Positions 24,215 through 34,038 of a stretch of DNA of 64,000 nucleotides are shown here, in pieces. The stretch spans positions 62,001 to 126,000 of the forward strand of contig PVXE01000005.1 in assembly GCA_014444615.1 (NCBI GenBank), in the 5' to 3' direction. The translations under genes were made by a program, and so were the position numbers. The DNA is from Tagaea sp. CACIAM 22H2. GTDB taxonomy: Bacteria > Pseudomonadota > Alphaproteobacteria > CACIAM-22H2. The notes beneath the pieces were generated by a model. The model did not search any database and had not been told where the DNA came from. It saw nothing but the letters and a program-made list of their open reading frames with translations. How positions within the stretch are numbered: position 1 is the first letter of the stretch; each line of letters opens with the position of its first letter.

Positions 24215-25053
24215 ATCACCGTCTGCGCGCGGGCGCCACGACCGCGGCTCTCTATGCGATCGCGATCCCGATCAGCCTCGCCTTCCTTTATCCCTATTGG
24301 TGGATGTGCCTCGGTATGTTCCGCAACGCGCGCCAGGTTCTGGGCGATCCGCTGCGGCTTTGGCCCGAGCAATTCGACCTGTCGGCCTTCGCCGAAATCG
24401 CGCGCGTCGGCGGCGTCGATCTTTGGGTCTATGCGTTCAACTCCTTCGCGATCACGACCGCCTCGACGGCGCTGGGGATCGCCATCACCGCGATGGGCGC
24501 CTACGCGCTGTGCCGCCAGCCCGACCTGCCGGGCTTCCGCTGGCTGCGCTTCGGCTTCCTGTTGACGATCATGTATCCCTATATGCTGCTGGTGATCCCG
24601 GTCTATATCGTTGTCTTCAAACTGGGCCTGCTCGGTTCCTACGCCGGCATCGTGCTGTTCCTGGCGCTGGGTCCGATTCAGTTTTTCCTGTTCGACCGCT
24701 TTTTCCGTACCCTGCCGCGCGAAGTGATCGAGGCCGGAATCTGCGACGGCGCGTCGGAGGCGCAGATCCTGTTCCGGATCATTCTGCCGATGGCGAAGCC
24801 CGTCTTGGCGACCGTCGCGCTGATCACGTTCCTGATCAACTGGTCGCAATGGTTCCCGATCCTGGTGATCTCGCGTTCGCCCGACACGTTCACCCTGCCG
24901 GTCGCGCTGCTGTCGATGAACGGCGAGCTCGGCGCCAGTTTTCGGGCGATCATGGCGCTGGCCTTCGTGACGACGCTGCCCGTGGCGATCGCATTCGTGC
25001 TGGCGCAACGGCGGGTGATGGAAGGCATGGCAGCGGGAGCGGTCAAGGGATGA
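24211..25053 (+). CDS. Carbohydrate ABC transporter permease (MalG/UgpE-like)
   Basis: This 280-residue permease has six spans, with FLYPYWWMCLGMFRNARQV near the start and the EAA loop IEAGICDGASEAQILFRIIL. It overlaps the preceding permease gene and the following gene by 4 nt each, so all are coupled. As with its partner, the ATPase must come from elsewhere, as is common for sugar systems that share a UgpC/MsiK-type subunit. Confidence 0.92.
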   Translation: MNHRLRAGATTAALYAIAIPISLAFLYPYWWMCLGMFRNARQVLGDPLRLWPEQFDLSAFAEIARVGGVDLWVYAFNSFAITTASTALGIAITAMGAYALCRQPDLPGFRWLRFGFLLTIMYPYMLLVIPVYIVVFKLGLLGSYAGIVLFLALGPIQFFLFDRFFRTLPREVIEAGICDGASEAQILFRIILPMAKPVLATVALITFLINWSQWFPILVISRSPDTFTLPVALLSMNGELGASFRAIMALAFVTTLPVAIAFVLAQRRVMEGMAAGAVKG

Positions 25054-26207
25054 ACGACGAAAGCCGAACCGATAGCCGTCTTACGGCGCTGCGCGCGCGG
25101 ATCGAAGCCGCCCGCGCGAGAACCGTCGAATGGCTCGCCGCGATGCGCGCGTCGGGCCACCCGGCGGGTGTGCTGCGCATTTCCGCCGCGCATGACGAAA
25201 GCCTCTGGCCCGGCGTTCTGCTGCCGGGCACCTATAACGGCGTGATGTGCGCCGATCTGATCGATGCGCTGCCTGCGATCGGCGTCGCGAATACGGCCGC
25301 GGCGGCGTCGCTCGTCGCGTGGCTCGAATCTTTTCGGCGTCCGGACGGCGTTTTCCGAATTCCCGAAATGCGCGACGCCGATGTCTTCAAGAAACCCGAC
25401 CGCGACGAGACGTGGCGATACATCGACTTCCATGTCACCAATTACACGCTGGGCGCGATCGAAGCGCTCGCCCCGGCGCGCGCGCCGGTACTGGACTTCG
25501 TCCGCCCCTATCTCGATCCGCAATACCTGAAAGCGTGGCTTGCCGATCGCGATCTACGCGATCCCTGGCAAGAAGGGAACAACATCGTCAACCTGGCGGG
25601 CTTTCTGCTGTCGCTCGAGCGTCACGGCAACGACGCCGACCGCCGGGCCGTCGCCGCGGCGCTGGATATTCTGTTCGACTGGCACGACCGCCTGCAGGAA
25701 CCGACGACCGGTTTCTGGGGAACCGGCCAGCATGAATCGCCGCTGCGGCTGCTGCACGCCATGGCGGGCTCGATGCACAACTATCACCTCTGGTACGCGC
25801 GCGGCCGCGTGTTGCCCTATTTCGACAAGGCCGTCGCCTACTGTCTGGGATTGCCGCCGCGCGTCGACAGCGCGTGCATCGACGTCGATATCGTCGACGT
25901 CCTAATCCACGGCTTGCGCGCCGGCGTGGCGCCGAACGCGCGCACCCGCGAATGGCTGTTTCAGATCGTCGAAGCGATACTCGACGCTCAGAACCCGGAT
26001 GGCGGCTTTGCGGATGTCCGCACCGGCACGCGCCGTCAGGACGGCTGGGTGCGCGGCTACGCCGAGCCGCAAGGCCTGTCCAACACGTTCGCGACGTGGT
26101 TCCGGTGGATCGCGATCGCGATGGCGGCCGAGATCCTAATGCCGAGCCTGCGACACTGGCGATTCCGCCGGTCGATCGGCATCGGTTATCGCGCACCCCC
26201 GTCATGA
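25050..26207 (+). CDS. Unrecognised protein with helical-toroid (prenyltransferase/glycosidase-like) character
   Basis: This soluble protein of 385 residues has no signal peptide. It is rich in amphipathic helices with repeated Trp, Gly and His motifs: NIVNLAGFLLSLERHG, GFWGTGQHESPLRLL, GSMHNYHLWYARGRVLPYF and NPDGGFADVRTGTR. The pattern resembles (alpha/alpha) barrel proteins such as squalene-cyclase repeats or unsaturated-uronyl and related glycosidases. I do not recognise a specific family. It is coupled to both neighbours (4-nt overlaps) between a sugar permease and a GH2 enzyme, so a role in breaking down or recognising the imported carbohydrate is likely. Confidence 0.7.
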   Translation: MNDESRTDSRLTALRARIEAARARTVEWLAAMRASGHPAGVLRISAAHDESLWPGVLLPGTYNGVMCADLIDALPAIGVANTAAAASLVAWLESFRRPDGVFRIPEMRDADVFKKPDRDETWRYIDFHVTNYTLGAIEALAPARAPVLDFVRPYLDPQYLKAWLADRDLRDPWQEGNNIVNLAGFLLSLERHGNDADRRAVAAALDILFDWHDRLQEPTTGFWGTGQHESPLRLLHAMAGSMHNYHLWYARGRVLPYFDKAVAYCLGLPPRVDSACIDVDIVDVLIHGLRAGVAPNARTREWLFQIVEAILDAQNPDGGFADVRTGTRRQDGWVRGYAEPQGLSNTFATWFRWIAIAMAAEILMPSLRHWRFRRSIGIGYRAPPS

Positions 26208-27940
26208 CCGTCGACGATCCGTTCGCGCATCTGCACGATGAGGATTACGCGGCTGCGTTTTCGCGCGGCTGGGCGGGCGCGGACACGCTGTTCGACCCTG
26301 CCGGCCGCACCGGCACGAGCCTCGATGGCGAATGGACGTTGACGCTCGATCCGTATGACGAGGGCCTGCGCCAACGCTGGTTCGAGTTGGACGATGACCC
26401 GCCCGAGCGTTGGACCGTGCCGCGCGATTACGACCCCGCTGGCGGCGATCGCGTGCCGGTTCCCTCGTGCTGGAACCTGTTGAAGCCGGAATGGAAGCAC
26501 TACGAGGGCGCGGTCTGGTATGCGCGCCACTTCGACCATTCGGGGGCGACGCCCGAGCGCCGCTTCATCCTGCATTTCGGCGCGGCGAATTACGCCGCGC
26601 GCGTGTTCCTCAACGGGCGCTTCGTCGGCGCGCATCGCGGCGGCTCGACGCCCTTCTCGCTCGATGCGACGAACGCGCTGCGCCCCGGCGCCAATCGCTT
26701 GATGGTGCATGTCGAGAACCGCCGCCGCGACGACCGTGTGCCGATGTCGCATTTCGATTGGTTCAACTATGGCGGCCTGCATCGCGGCGTGACGCTCTTC
26801 GAATTTCCGCAGGCTCATATCCGCCGCTTCCGGATCGCCTGGCACGACGGCGCGATCCGCGTGGTTGCCGATTGCGGCGGGACCTCGCCGCGCTTGCGAA
26901 TCCCGGAACTCGGGATCGACGCCATCCTCGACGGCGGACGCGGCGTATTCGCGGCGACGCCCGAATTCTGGTCGCCGGATCGCCCAAAGCTCTACGATAT
27001 CGAGCTTTCGCTTGGGCCTGATATCTGTCGCGAGCGCGTCGGCTTCCGCGATGTTCGCGTCGACGGCACGCGAATTCTGCTGAACGGTGCGCCGATCCGC
27101 TTGAAGGGCGCCTGTGTCCACGAAGACGATGTTGCGACGGGCCGTTGCAGCGACGCGGCGGATATCGCGCGGCGTCTGGCGCATGTCAAAGAGCTCGGCG
27201 GGAACTTCCTGCGCCTGTCGCATTATCCGCACGATCCGCGCGTCGCGCGCATGGCCGACGAAGCCGGCGTGCTGCTCTGGGCGGAGATTCCGGTCTATTG
27301 GGCGATCGATTTTGCCAATGCCGAGACCTATGCCGATGCCGAAAACCAACTGCGCGAGTTGATCGCGCGCGACATCAATCGCGCAAGCGTGATCCTGTGG
27401 GGCGTGGGGAACGAGAACGCCGACACCGATTTGCGGCTGTCGTTCATGTCGCGGCTTGCGGCGACGGCCAAGCGCGACGACCCCACCCGCCTCGTCTCGG
27501 CCGCCTGCCTTGTCAATCGGCGGGAGTTTCGCATCGAAGATCGACTCGCGGATGCGCTCGATGTCATCGGCCTCAACGAGTATTTCGGCTGGTACGAGCC
27601 GGATATCCGCGACCTTAAGCGGCTGCTGGCGAATTCGACACCGGACAAACCGGTGATCGTCAGCGAAACGGGCGCGGACGCGGTCGCGGGCTTGCGGGCC
27701 AATGACGGCCGGTTGTTCACCGAAGACAAGCAAGCCCGCTTCTACGCCGATCAGGTCGCCGCACTTCGCGGCTGCGATTACGTCCAGGGTCTCGCGGCAT
27801 GGTTGCTCTACGATTTCCGGTCGGAGCGCCGTCAGACGCGGTTCCAGCGCGGCTGGAACCGCAAAGGTCTGATCGCCGAGGATAAGGCGACCCGGAAGCT
27901 TGCTTTCGGCGCGCTGCGCGACGCTTGGCGCGATTGGTAA
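26204..27940 (+). CDS. Glycoside hydrolase family 2, beta-glucuronidase-like
   Basis: This 578-residue cytoplasmic GH2 enzyme has a sugar-binding jelly roll (about 40-200; WNLLKPEWKHYEGAVWYAR), an immunoglobulin-like sandwich, and a TIM barrel from about 290. The acid/base is Glu404 in WGVGNENADT and the nucleophile Glu488 in VIVSETGADA. GLNEYFGWY and the NxK motif at Asn552-Lys554 (WNRKGL) match the residues that recognise the uronic carboxylate in beta-glucuronidases. Length and domains are normal for this subfamily. It is the last gene of the LacI-controlled operon and should hydrolyse an imported glucuronide. Confidence 0.88.
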   Translation: MTVDDPFAHLHDEDYAAAFSRGWAGADTLFDPAGRTGTSLDGEWTLTLDPYDEGLRQRWFELDDDPPERWTVPRDYDPAGGDRVPVPSCWNLLKPEWKHYEGAVWYARHFDHSGATPERRFILHFGAANYAARVFLNGRFVGAHRGGSTPFSLDATNALRPGANRLMVHVENRRRDDRVPMSHFDWFNYGGLHRGVTLFEFPQAHIRRFRIAWHDGAIRVVADCGGTSPRLRIPELGIDAILDGGRGVFAATPEFWSPDRPKLYDIELSLGPDICRERVGFRDVRVDGTRILLNGAPIRLKGACVHEDDVATGRCSDAADIARRLAHVKELGGNFLRLSHYPHDPRVARMADEAGVLLWAEIPVYWAIDFANAETYADAENQLRELIARDINRASVILWGVGNENADTDLRLSFMSRLAATAKRDDPTRLVSAACLVNRREFRIEDRLADALDVIGLNEYFGWYEPDIRDLKRLLANSTPDKPVIVSETGADAVAGLRANDGRLFTEDKQARFYADQVAALRGCDYVQGLAAWLLYDFRSERRQTRFQRGWNRKGLIAEDKATRKLAFGALRDAWRDW

Positions 27941-28054
27941 TCGACGCATAGCCGACATGCCGGCGTATTTCCGCCGTCCGGGTTCCTTGCTAAATATCTG
28001 TCAAATATGGATTATTTCGCCGCGGCTCGTCGGACTAAAAAACCTGCCCGAACG

Positions 28055-28084
28055 TTGAAAATGTACATTCGCGGACGATGTAAT
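28055..28084 (+). promoter_or_regulatory. Candidate promoter of the cytochrome c gene
   Basis: TTGAAA (28055-28060) is separated by 18 bp from TGTAAT (28079-28084) in an AT-rich stretch. The predicted start is about 30 bp upstream of the ATG at 28123. The 27941-28054 segment holds nothing else that I can support. Confidence 0.5.
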
Positions 28085-28122
28085 TGACGTTCGGCCTATA
28101 AAAACACGAGGAGATGCCCGCC

Positions 28123-28500
28123 ATGCTACGCGCCGCTTTCGGCCTGTTCCTTGCCGCCCTGCTATGGCTTCCCGCCTCCCACGCCCAAGCGGCCGATGCT
28201 GCCGCCGGCGAACAAGTCTTCAAACGCTTGTGTACGGCCTGCCACATCGCGACGGCGGAAGGCCGCCGCGGCGTCGGCCCGACCTTGTTTGGCGTCGTCG
28301 GTCGGAAATCCGGTGCCGTCGAAGGCTTCCGCTATTCGAACGCGAACAAGAACGCGAATCTCACCTGGGCGCCCGATATTCTCGACAAGTATCTGACGAG
28401 TCCGAAGGATGTCGTGCCCGGCACAATCATGACCTTCGCCGGCGTCAAGAACGACACCGACCGCGCGAATCTCATCGCGTATCTGCAAACCCTGAAGTGA
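28123..28500 (+). CDS. Class I c-type cytochrome (cytochrome c2-like)
   Basis: This 125-residue secreted monoheme cytochrome has a signal peptide of about 23 residues ending AQA. Heme is bound at Cys37-Cys40-His41 (CTACH) and Met103 in PGTIMTFAG is the likely sixth ligand. GPTLFGVVGRKSG and FRYSNANKN are typical of cytochrome c2. AGGAG lies 9 nt before the ATG at 28123; an ATG at 28114 abuts the ribosome site and is less likely. Placement beside the photosynthesis cluster suggests it shuttles electrons from cytochrome bc1 to the PufC tetraheme subunit, or to an oxidase. Confidence 0.88.
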   Translation: MLRAAFGLFLAALLWLPASHAQAADAAAGEQVFKRLCTACHIATAEGRRGVGPTLFGVVGRKSGAVEGFRYSNANKNANLTWAPDILDKYLTSPKDVVPGTIMTFAGVKNDTDRANLIAYLQTLK

Positions 28501-28512
28501 TCCCGCGCCGGA

Positions 28513-30426
28513 TCAGGCCCGCAAGGGCCTGACCACCGCTTCCAGGCCGAACCCGTCCAACGCCGCGCGCACGATCTGCGCGGCGTTGAGACCGGCCTCG
28601 TCGTACATCCGCACGGGCGTATCGTGTTCGATGAAGCGATCGGGCAGCGTCAGCGTGCGGATCTTCAGGCCTTGGTCGAGCAAGCCGTTGCGCGCCAGCG
28701 CGTGCAGCACGAAGGCGCCGAAGCCGCCCATCGCGCCCTCCTCGACAGTGATCAGCATTTCATGCTCGCGCGCCAGACGCGCCAACAGCGCTTCGTCGAG
28801 CGGCTTGGCGAAGCGCGCATCGGCAACCGTCGTCGAATAGCCGCGTGCACCCAGTTCGTCGGCGGCTTTCAGACATTCGCCCAAACGCGTGCCGAGCGAG
28901 AACAGCGCGATCTTCGTGCCTTCGCGCAAGATACGGCCCTTACCGATCGGCAGAACCTCGCCGACGGCCGGCAACGCCACACCCGTCCCCTCGCCGCGCG
29001 GAAAGCGCACGGCACTGGGGCCGTCGTCGATCGCCGCCGCCGTCGCGACCATATGGACGAGTTCTGCCTCGTCGGCCGGCGCCATGATCGTGAAACCCGG
29101 CAGCGCGCCGAGGAAGCCGAGATCGAACGATCCGGCATGGGTGGGACCATCGGCACCGACAAGCCCCGCGCGATCGATCGCGAAACGCACCGGCAGCTTT
29201 TGCAGCGCCACATCGTGCACGATCTGGTCGTAGCCGCGCTGAAGGAACGTCGAGTAGATCGCGGCAAAGGGCTTGTAACCTTCGCAAGCAAGGCCGGCCG
29301 CGAAGGTCACCGCATGTTGTTCGGCGATACCGACGTCGAAGCAGCGCGTCGGGTGGCGCTTGGCGAAGCGATCCAAGCCCGTGCCCGTCGGCATCGCGGC
29401 GGTGATCGCGACGATCTTCGGATCGGCATCGGCCGCAGCGCACAACGCGTCGGCGAAAACCGACGTATAAGCGGGCGGGCCCGCTTTGGGCTTGGCTTGC
29501 GTGCCGGTGACGACGTCGAACTTCGCCACGCCGTGATACTTGTCGGGTGCCGCTTCGGCGGGCGCGTAGCCTTTGCCCTTCTGCGTCACCACGTGGATCA
29601 GGATCGGACCCTTGCGCTCGCTATTGCGCGCGTTGCGCAAGATCGGCAGCAAATGGTCGAAATCATGGCCGTCGATGGGCCCCAGATAATAGAATCCGAG
29701 CTCCTCGAACAACGTGCCGCCGATCGCCATGCCGCGCGTGTAGGTGTCGATCTTGCGCGCCGCTTCGTGGATCGGGCGCGGCAAATGCGCGGAGACGCGC
29801 TTGCCGATCTCGCGCAGATGCACGAAGCCGGGCGACGACAGCAGGCGCGACAGATAATTGCTCATCGCGCCGACGGGACGCGCGATCGACATGTCGTTGT
29901 CGTTGAGGATAACGATTAGACGCGACTTCATGGCGCCCGCGTTGTTCATGGCCTCGTAAGCCATGCCCGCCGACATGGCGCCGTCGCCGATCACGCAGAT
30001 GACGTTGTTGTCGCCGCCGTCGAGATCGCGCGCCACGGCCATGCCCAGGCCCGCGGAGATCGACGTCGAAGAATGCGCCGCACCGAACGGATCGAACGCG
30101 CTTTCGCTGCGCTTGGTGAAGCCCGACAACCCGCCGCCTTGGCGCAGCGTGCGGATACGATCGCGCCGCCCGGTCAGGATCTTATGCGGATAGGCCTGGT
30201 GGCCGACATCCCAGATGATCTTGTCGCGCGGCGTATCGAACACGTGATGCAGCGCGACCGTCAGCTCGACGACACCCAGGCTGGCGCCCAGATGGCCGCC
30301 GGTGACGGAGACGGCCGAAACCGTTTCCGCCCGCAATTGATCGGCGAGTTCGGGCAGTTGCGCGTCGGGCAAAGCCCGCAGATCGTCGAGATCGCCAATG
30401 GCGTCGAGCAATGGAGTCTGGGTCAT
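28513..30426 (-). CDS. dxs: 1-deoxy-D-xylulose-5-phosphate synthase
   Basis: This full-length (637-residue) thiamine-diphosphate enzyme starts the MEP isoprenoid pathway by condensing pyruvate with glyceraldehyde-3-phosphate. Motifs seen are [20 protein letters not shown], the ThDP motif [18 protein letters not shown], and [18 protein letters not shown] in the transketolase pyrimidine domain. It lies 37 nt downstream of hemA and is the last gene of the bchF-dxs leftward run. It supplies precursors for carotenoids and for the geranylgeranyl/phytyl tail of bacteriochlorophyll. It converges on the cytochrome gene with 12 nt between stops. Confidence 0.95.
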   Translation of the reverse strand: MTQTPLLDAIGDLDDLRALPDAQLPELADQLRAETVSAVSVTGGHLGASLGVVELTVALHHVFDTPRDKIIWDVGHQAYPHKILTGRRDRIRTLRQGGGLSGFTKRSESAFDPFGAAHSSTSISAGLGMAVARDLDGGDNNVICVIGDGAMSAGMAYEAMNNAGAMKSRLIVILNDNDMSIARPVGAMSNYLSRLLSSPGFVHLREIGKRVSAHLPRPIHEAARKIDTYTRGMAIGGTLFEELGFYYLGPIDGHDFDHLLPILRNARNSERKGPILIHVVTQKGKGYAPAEAAPDKYHGVAKFDVVTGTQAKPKAGPPAYTSVFADALCAAADADPKIVAITAAMPTGTGLDRFAKRHPTRCFDVGIAEQHAVTFAAGLACEGYKPFAAIYSTFLQRGYDQIVHDVALQKLPVRFAIDRAGLVGADGPTHAGSFDLGFLGALPGFTIMAPADEAELVHMVATAAAIDDGPSAVRFPRGEGTGVALPAVGEVLPIGKGRILREGTKIALFSLGTRLGECLKAADELGARGYSTTVADARFAKPLDEALLARLAREHEMLITVEEGAMGGFGAFVLHALARNGLLDQGLKIRTLTLPDRFIEHDTPVRMYDEAGLNAAQIVRAALDGFGLEAVVRPLRA

Positions 30427-30463
30427 GTCCGCCTCCCTTCGTTCGACGATCCGGAAAGGACCG

Positions 30464-31675
30464 TCAGGCAGCGCGCCGCAAAGTCAACCGCGACCAGATC
30501 GCCGACAGCGAGTCGACGAGATGGTCGATATCCGCGGAGCTATGCGCGGGCGTGGGCGTGATGCGCAGGCGTTCCGTGCCGCGCGCCACGGTGGGATAGT
30601 TGATCGGCTGCACATAGATCGCGTATTGCGTCATCAACTCGTCGCTGATGCGCTTGCACAGCACCGGATCGCCGACCATCACCGGCACGATATGGCTTTC
30701 GTTTTCCATGACCGGAATGCCGGCACGCGCGAGCTTGCCGCGCAGTTCCGCGACGCGTGTGCGCTGAACCTGGCGTTCGGCGTCGCTATCGCGCAGATGC
30801 TTGATGCTGGCGAGTGCGCCTGCGGCCACCGCCGGCGGCAGCGACGTGGTGAAGATGAAGCCCGAGGCGAAACTGCGCACGAAGTCGCACAAGGCGGCCG
30901 ATGCGGCGATATAGCCGCCGACGACGCCGAACGCCTTGCCGAGCGTGCCTTCGATCACCGTCAGGCGATGCGACAGGCCTTCGCGTTCGGCGATGCCGCC
31001 GCCGCGCGGCCCGTAGAGCCCGACCGCGTGAACCTCGTCGAGATAGGTCATGGCGCCGTAGCGCTCGGCCACGTCGCAAAGCTCGTCGATCGGCGCGATA
31101 TCGCCGTCCATCGAGTAGACGGATTCGAACGCGACCAGCTTGGCGATGCCCGCGGGCAGATCGGCCAGCTTGCGCTCCAGGTCGCGCGGATCGTTATGCG
31201 CGAAAATCCGGCGCGGCGCGCCGGAATGGCGGATGCCCTCAATCATCGACGCGTGGTTGCCCGCGTCGGAAAGCACGACGCAACCCGGCAGGCGCGACGC
31301 CAAGGTCGATAGGCTCGCCCAGTTGGAGACATAGCCGGACGTGAAGAGAAGTGCTGCTTCCTTGGCGTGCATCGCCGCGAGCTCGCGCTCGAGCAGCAGA
31401 TGATAGTGGTTGTTGCCGGAAATGTTGCGCGTGCCGCCCGCACCCGCCCCGCAACGGTCGAGCGCCTCATGCATCGCGGCGAGAACGGCGGGATGCTGGC
31501 CCATGCCGAGATAGTCGTTCGAGCACCAGACCGTGACCGGCCTTCCTTCGCCGTCGATATAGGACGTGGCCGTCGGAAACTCGCCCCGCCGCCGCTCCAG
31601 ATCGGCGAAAACGCGATAACGGCCCTCCGCCCGAAGGCCGTCGAGTTTTTCGCCGAAGAAGGCTTCGTAGTTCAT
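30464..31675 (-). CDS. hemA: 5-aminolevulinate synthase
   Basis: This 403-residue PLP enzyme of the alpha-oxoamine synthase family makes ALA from glycine and succinyl-CoA (Shemin pathway), as expected for alphaproteobacteria. Motifs: [44 protein letters not shown] and the PLP lysine in [23 protein letters not shown] precedes the ATG at 31675, which overlaps the puhE stop by 4 nt. Position in the photosynthesis operon ties tetrapyrrole entry flux to pigment synthesis. Confidence 0.95.
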   Translation of the reverse strand: MNYEAFFGEKLDGLRAEGRYRVFADLERRRGEFPTATSYIDGEGRPVTVWCSNDYLGMGQHPAVLAAMHEALDRCGAGAGGTRNISGNNHYHLLLERELAAMHAKEAALLFTSGYVSNWASLSTLASRLPGCVVLSDAGNHASMIEGIRHSGAPRRIFAHNDPRDLERKLADLPAGIAKLVAFESVYSMDGDIAPIDELCDVAERYGAMTYLDEVHAVGLYGPRGGGIAEREGLSHRLTVIEGTLGKAFGVVGGYIAASAALCDFVRSFASGFIFTTSLPPAVAAGALASIKHLRDSDAERQVQRTRVAELRGKLARAGIPVMENESHIVPVMVGDPVLCKRISDELMTQYAIYVQPINYPTVARGTERLRITPTPAHSSADIDHLVDSLSAIWSRLTLRRAA

Positions 31676-32484
31676 GATGCTCTTTCCTCCCCGTTCGACG
31701 CCGCCGGCGTGTTCGCCGCGCTGACGTCCTTCGCCCCAGCGCCCCAGAACCGCGATTGCGGAATTGGGAGCACCATCATCAGATGTTCGAGAATGGCGAG
31801 GCTGAGCAGCGTCGCCAGAATGACCGCCTCGACGCCCGCATGGCCCGAAGCCTCGAGCGCGAATGCCGATTTCCACAGCGGCAAAGCTGCCAGCGCCGCA
31901 AGCCCCACCGTCGCCGGCAATAGCGGCGTCGCAGGCCCGCGCGAGAAATAGGTGCCGAGATAGCGCAAGCGCGGCGGCAGCAGCTCGTCGCCGAGATTGG
32001 GCACGCCGAAATGCAGATTGAGCTTCGCGAGTAGGCGCATCACCCACAGCACCGCGAAAACCCACAGCGCGACCTTGTTGTCGCCCGACCAAACGGCGGC
32101 AAGGATCGCGATCCCCGCCGCCAGCAGCGCGAGTTCGTGGTGCAGGATCGCGCGCACCGCGAAGCCGAAACGCGCGAAGCCGCGCGATGGCGGGCACGGC
32201 CCGCGCAATGGGCCGACGACGAAACCGGTCAGTAAGGCGAGTTCGACGAACCCCCAGATCGCCAGCGTGCCTGCGAAGGCCGCATACGCGCCCATCGTGG
32301 TCGGGCGATCGGCGCTCCACATCACGAGCGCCAAACCTGCGACGGCAAGAATGGCCGCACCGGCGAGACTTGCGGGGAAGGTTCGGCTCGGCAAGCGGTC
32401 GAGGCGCAGGATCAGCGCGGTCGCACTCCACCAGGCGGCGATGACGCAGCCAATCGGCAGAAGCAATGCGAGCCACGAATCCAT
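31672..32484 (-). CDS. puhE: Photosynthetic complex assembly protein PuhE
   Basis: This 270-residue integral membrane protein has about seven hydrophobic segments. It starts [20 protein letters not shown], continues [17 protein letters not shown], a family-typical cytoplasmic stretch, and ends in a hydrophilic Ala-rich tail. PuhE is found only in purple-bacterial photosynthesis clusters between acsF and hemA and affects reaction-centre and LH1 amounts. The start at 32484 is 4 nt from the acsF stop; upstream in-frame ATGs run into acsF. Confidence 0.88.
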   Translation of the reverse strand: MDSWLALLLPIGCVIAAWWSATALILRLDRLPSRTFPASLAGAAILAVAGLALVMWSADRPTTMGAYAAFAGTLAIWGFVELALLTGFVVGPLRGPCPPSRGFARFGFAVRAILHHELALLAAGIAILAAVWSGDNKVALWVFAVLWVMRLLAKLNLHFGVPNLGDELLPPRLRYLGTYFSRGPATPLLPATVGLAALAALPLWKSAFALEASGHAGVEAVILATLLSLAILEHLMMVLPIPQSRFWGAGAKDVSAANTPAASNGEERAS

Positions 32485-32488
32485 CGGA

Positions 32489-33553
32489 TCACCAAGCCGG
32501 TGCCATGCGGACGTTTTCGCGTGGCGCCACATGGACCGCCGGCAGCACAAACAACCGCGCGATCGTCACGGCCGCGCGCGCGACCACACCCACGCGCGTC
32601 AAGGCGCCGCCGATACCGCCGCGCGCCTTCGCCGCGGAGTTTATCGCGCTCAACGCCACCAGCTTATCGAGCAGCGGCTTGAACTTCGGATGCTCGACAT
32701 CCAGCACCAGCGGGAAAATCTGCTTGCAGCATTCGTTGGTGATCCGGAAGACCTGGAAGTCATAGTCGTCCGGATTGAAGCCCAAGGCCGCGTTCATCTG
32801 CGGGCGCATGTGGTCGCGCACATACATGGTCGCGTAGACGGCCAGCAAGAAGAAGCGGATCCACAGCTTGTTCCGCCCGCGCAGCAATTCGGGCTGCGCC
32901 TGCATCATCAGCGCGAAGGCTTCGCCGTGGCGGAACTCGTCGTTGCACCAGCGCTGGAACCACAGAAAGATCGGATGGAAGCGCAGATGCGGATTGCGCT
33001 CCAATTGCCGGAAAATCGTGATGTAGCGCGCGTAGCCGATCTTCTCCGAGAGATAGACCGTGTACATGATGAATTTCGGGCTGAAATACTTGTACTTCTT
33101 CACCTGGCGCAGAAGTTTGAGATCGATGCCGAGCCCCAAATCGCGCAGCGAGTAATTGATGAAATTGGCATGGCGGGCTTCGTCGCGGCTCATGAACTCG
33201 AACACTTCCTTGATGTCCGGGTTCTTCGCGCGCTTCATGATTTCGGTGTAGAGAATGCAGCCCGAGTATTCGGCCGTGCACGAGCTCACGAGGAAGTCGA
33301 AGAACTCCTCGCGCAGTTCGGGCGACAGCGCGTCGACTTCCTTGCGGAAATCGCGGTCGCGCTCGAAATGCTCCTCGTTCGCGTCGGCGCGGAATTCCGC
33401 CATCAGCGCGTCCCAATCCTTGCGGATCGGCGTGAAATCCATCCGATCCATGGCCGCGTAATCGGTGCTGTAGAAATTCGGCGTCAGAACCGTGCTGCGC
33501 TTGGCGAGCGCGGTCGACGCGTTCAACGCCGTGTCGGCGGTCATGTCGGTCAT
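32489..33553 (-). CDS. acsF: Mg-protoporphyrin IX monomethyl ester oxidative cyclase (aerobic)
   Basis: This 354-residue diiron oxygenase closes the isocyclic E ring of bacteriochlorophyll using O2. Ferritin-like metal motifs are visible: SSCTAEYSGCILYTEI, MSRDEARHANF and CNDEFRHGEAF. The oxygen-independent enzyme BchE is not seen in the window, so ring closure appears aerobic. The start overlaps the puhC stop by 4 nt. Many proteobacterial AcsF enzymes require the small partner BciE; no such gene is recognised here. Confidence 0.95.
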   Translation of the reverse strand: MTDMTADTALNASTALAKRSTVLTPNFYSTDYAAMDRMDFTPIRKDWDALMAEFRADANEEHFERDRDFRKEVDALSPELREEFFDFLVSSCTAEYSGCILYTEIMKRAKNPDIKEVFEFMSRDEARHANFINYSLRDLGLGIDLKLLRQVKKYKYFSPKFIMYTVYLSEKIGYARYITIFRQLERNPHLRFHPIFLWFQRWCNDEFRHGEAFALMMQAQPELLRGRNKLWIRFFLLAVYATMYVRDHMRPQMNAALGFNPDDYDFQVFRITNECCKQIFPLVLDVEHPKFKPLLDKLVALSAINSAAKARGGIGGALTRVGVVARAAVTIARLFVLPAVHVAPRENVRMAPAW

Positions 33554-34038
33554 TTCGCTTCTCCCATGGCGATCGCGTCGCGCGGCAACAGCCGGGCGAA
33601 CGATGCCGCATTCGTGGCGCCGAAGGCGCGAAGGTCGATCCGCCGCTCGAGGGCGGGGTCTTCAAGCACGATCCGCCCGTCGCCGAAGCGGGCGACGCGG
33701 AACGGCGTTTCCGGCCCGAGGCCGGCATTGCGTCGGTCGCGCGCCATACCGCGTAACGTGGCGCGCACGAAACCGTCGGCGCCGGGCGCGTAAGCGTGGA
33801 ACACGCGATCGTCGGCGGCGTCTGTCACATCGATCCCGCCGTCGTCGCGATCGATGAAGCGCACGTCGCGCATCGCGGCCGGTGTGCCCGACGGCAGGGC
33901 TGATTTCTCGCCGCCCGACAGCCCCATCAGCCGCGACGCTGCGGCCCCCGTCAGGACCAAGGCGATCATCACCGCTGCCGCGATCAACGGCGGACGGGGA
34001 AAGGCGTTCTCGGCAACGATGGGGGTTTGGACGCTCAT
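33550..34038 (-). CDS. puhC: Photosynthetic complex assembly protein PuhC
   Basis: This 162-residue protein has one N-terminal membrane helix (PPLIAAAVMIALVLTGAAAS) and a periplasmic domain (DRVFHAYAPGADGFVRATLR, RVARFGDGRIVLEDP). PuhC is required for efficient LH1 and reaction-centre assembly in Rhodobacter. It overlaps puhB and acsF by 4 nt at each end. Identification rests on motifs and the invariant puhA-puhB-puhC-acsF order. Confidence 0.88.
   Translation of the reverse strand: MSVQTPIVAENAFPRPPLIAAAVMIALVLTGAAASRLMGLSGGEKSALPSGTPAAMRDVRFIDRDDGGIDVTDAADDRVFHAYAPGADGFVRATLRGMARDRRNAGLGPETPFRVARFGDGRIVLEDPALERRIDLRAFGATNAASFARLLPRDAIAMGEAK

Noticed and set aside
28064-28100. A PpsR box upstream of the cytochrome c gene
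   Set aside because: Several TGT trinucleotides occur, but none has ACA or GACA at the required distance.
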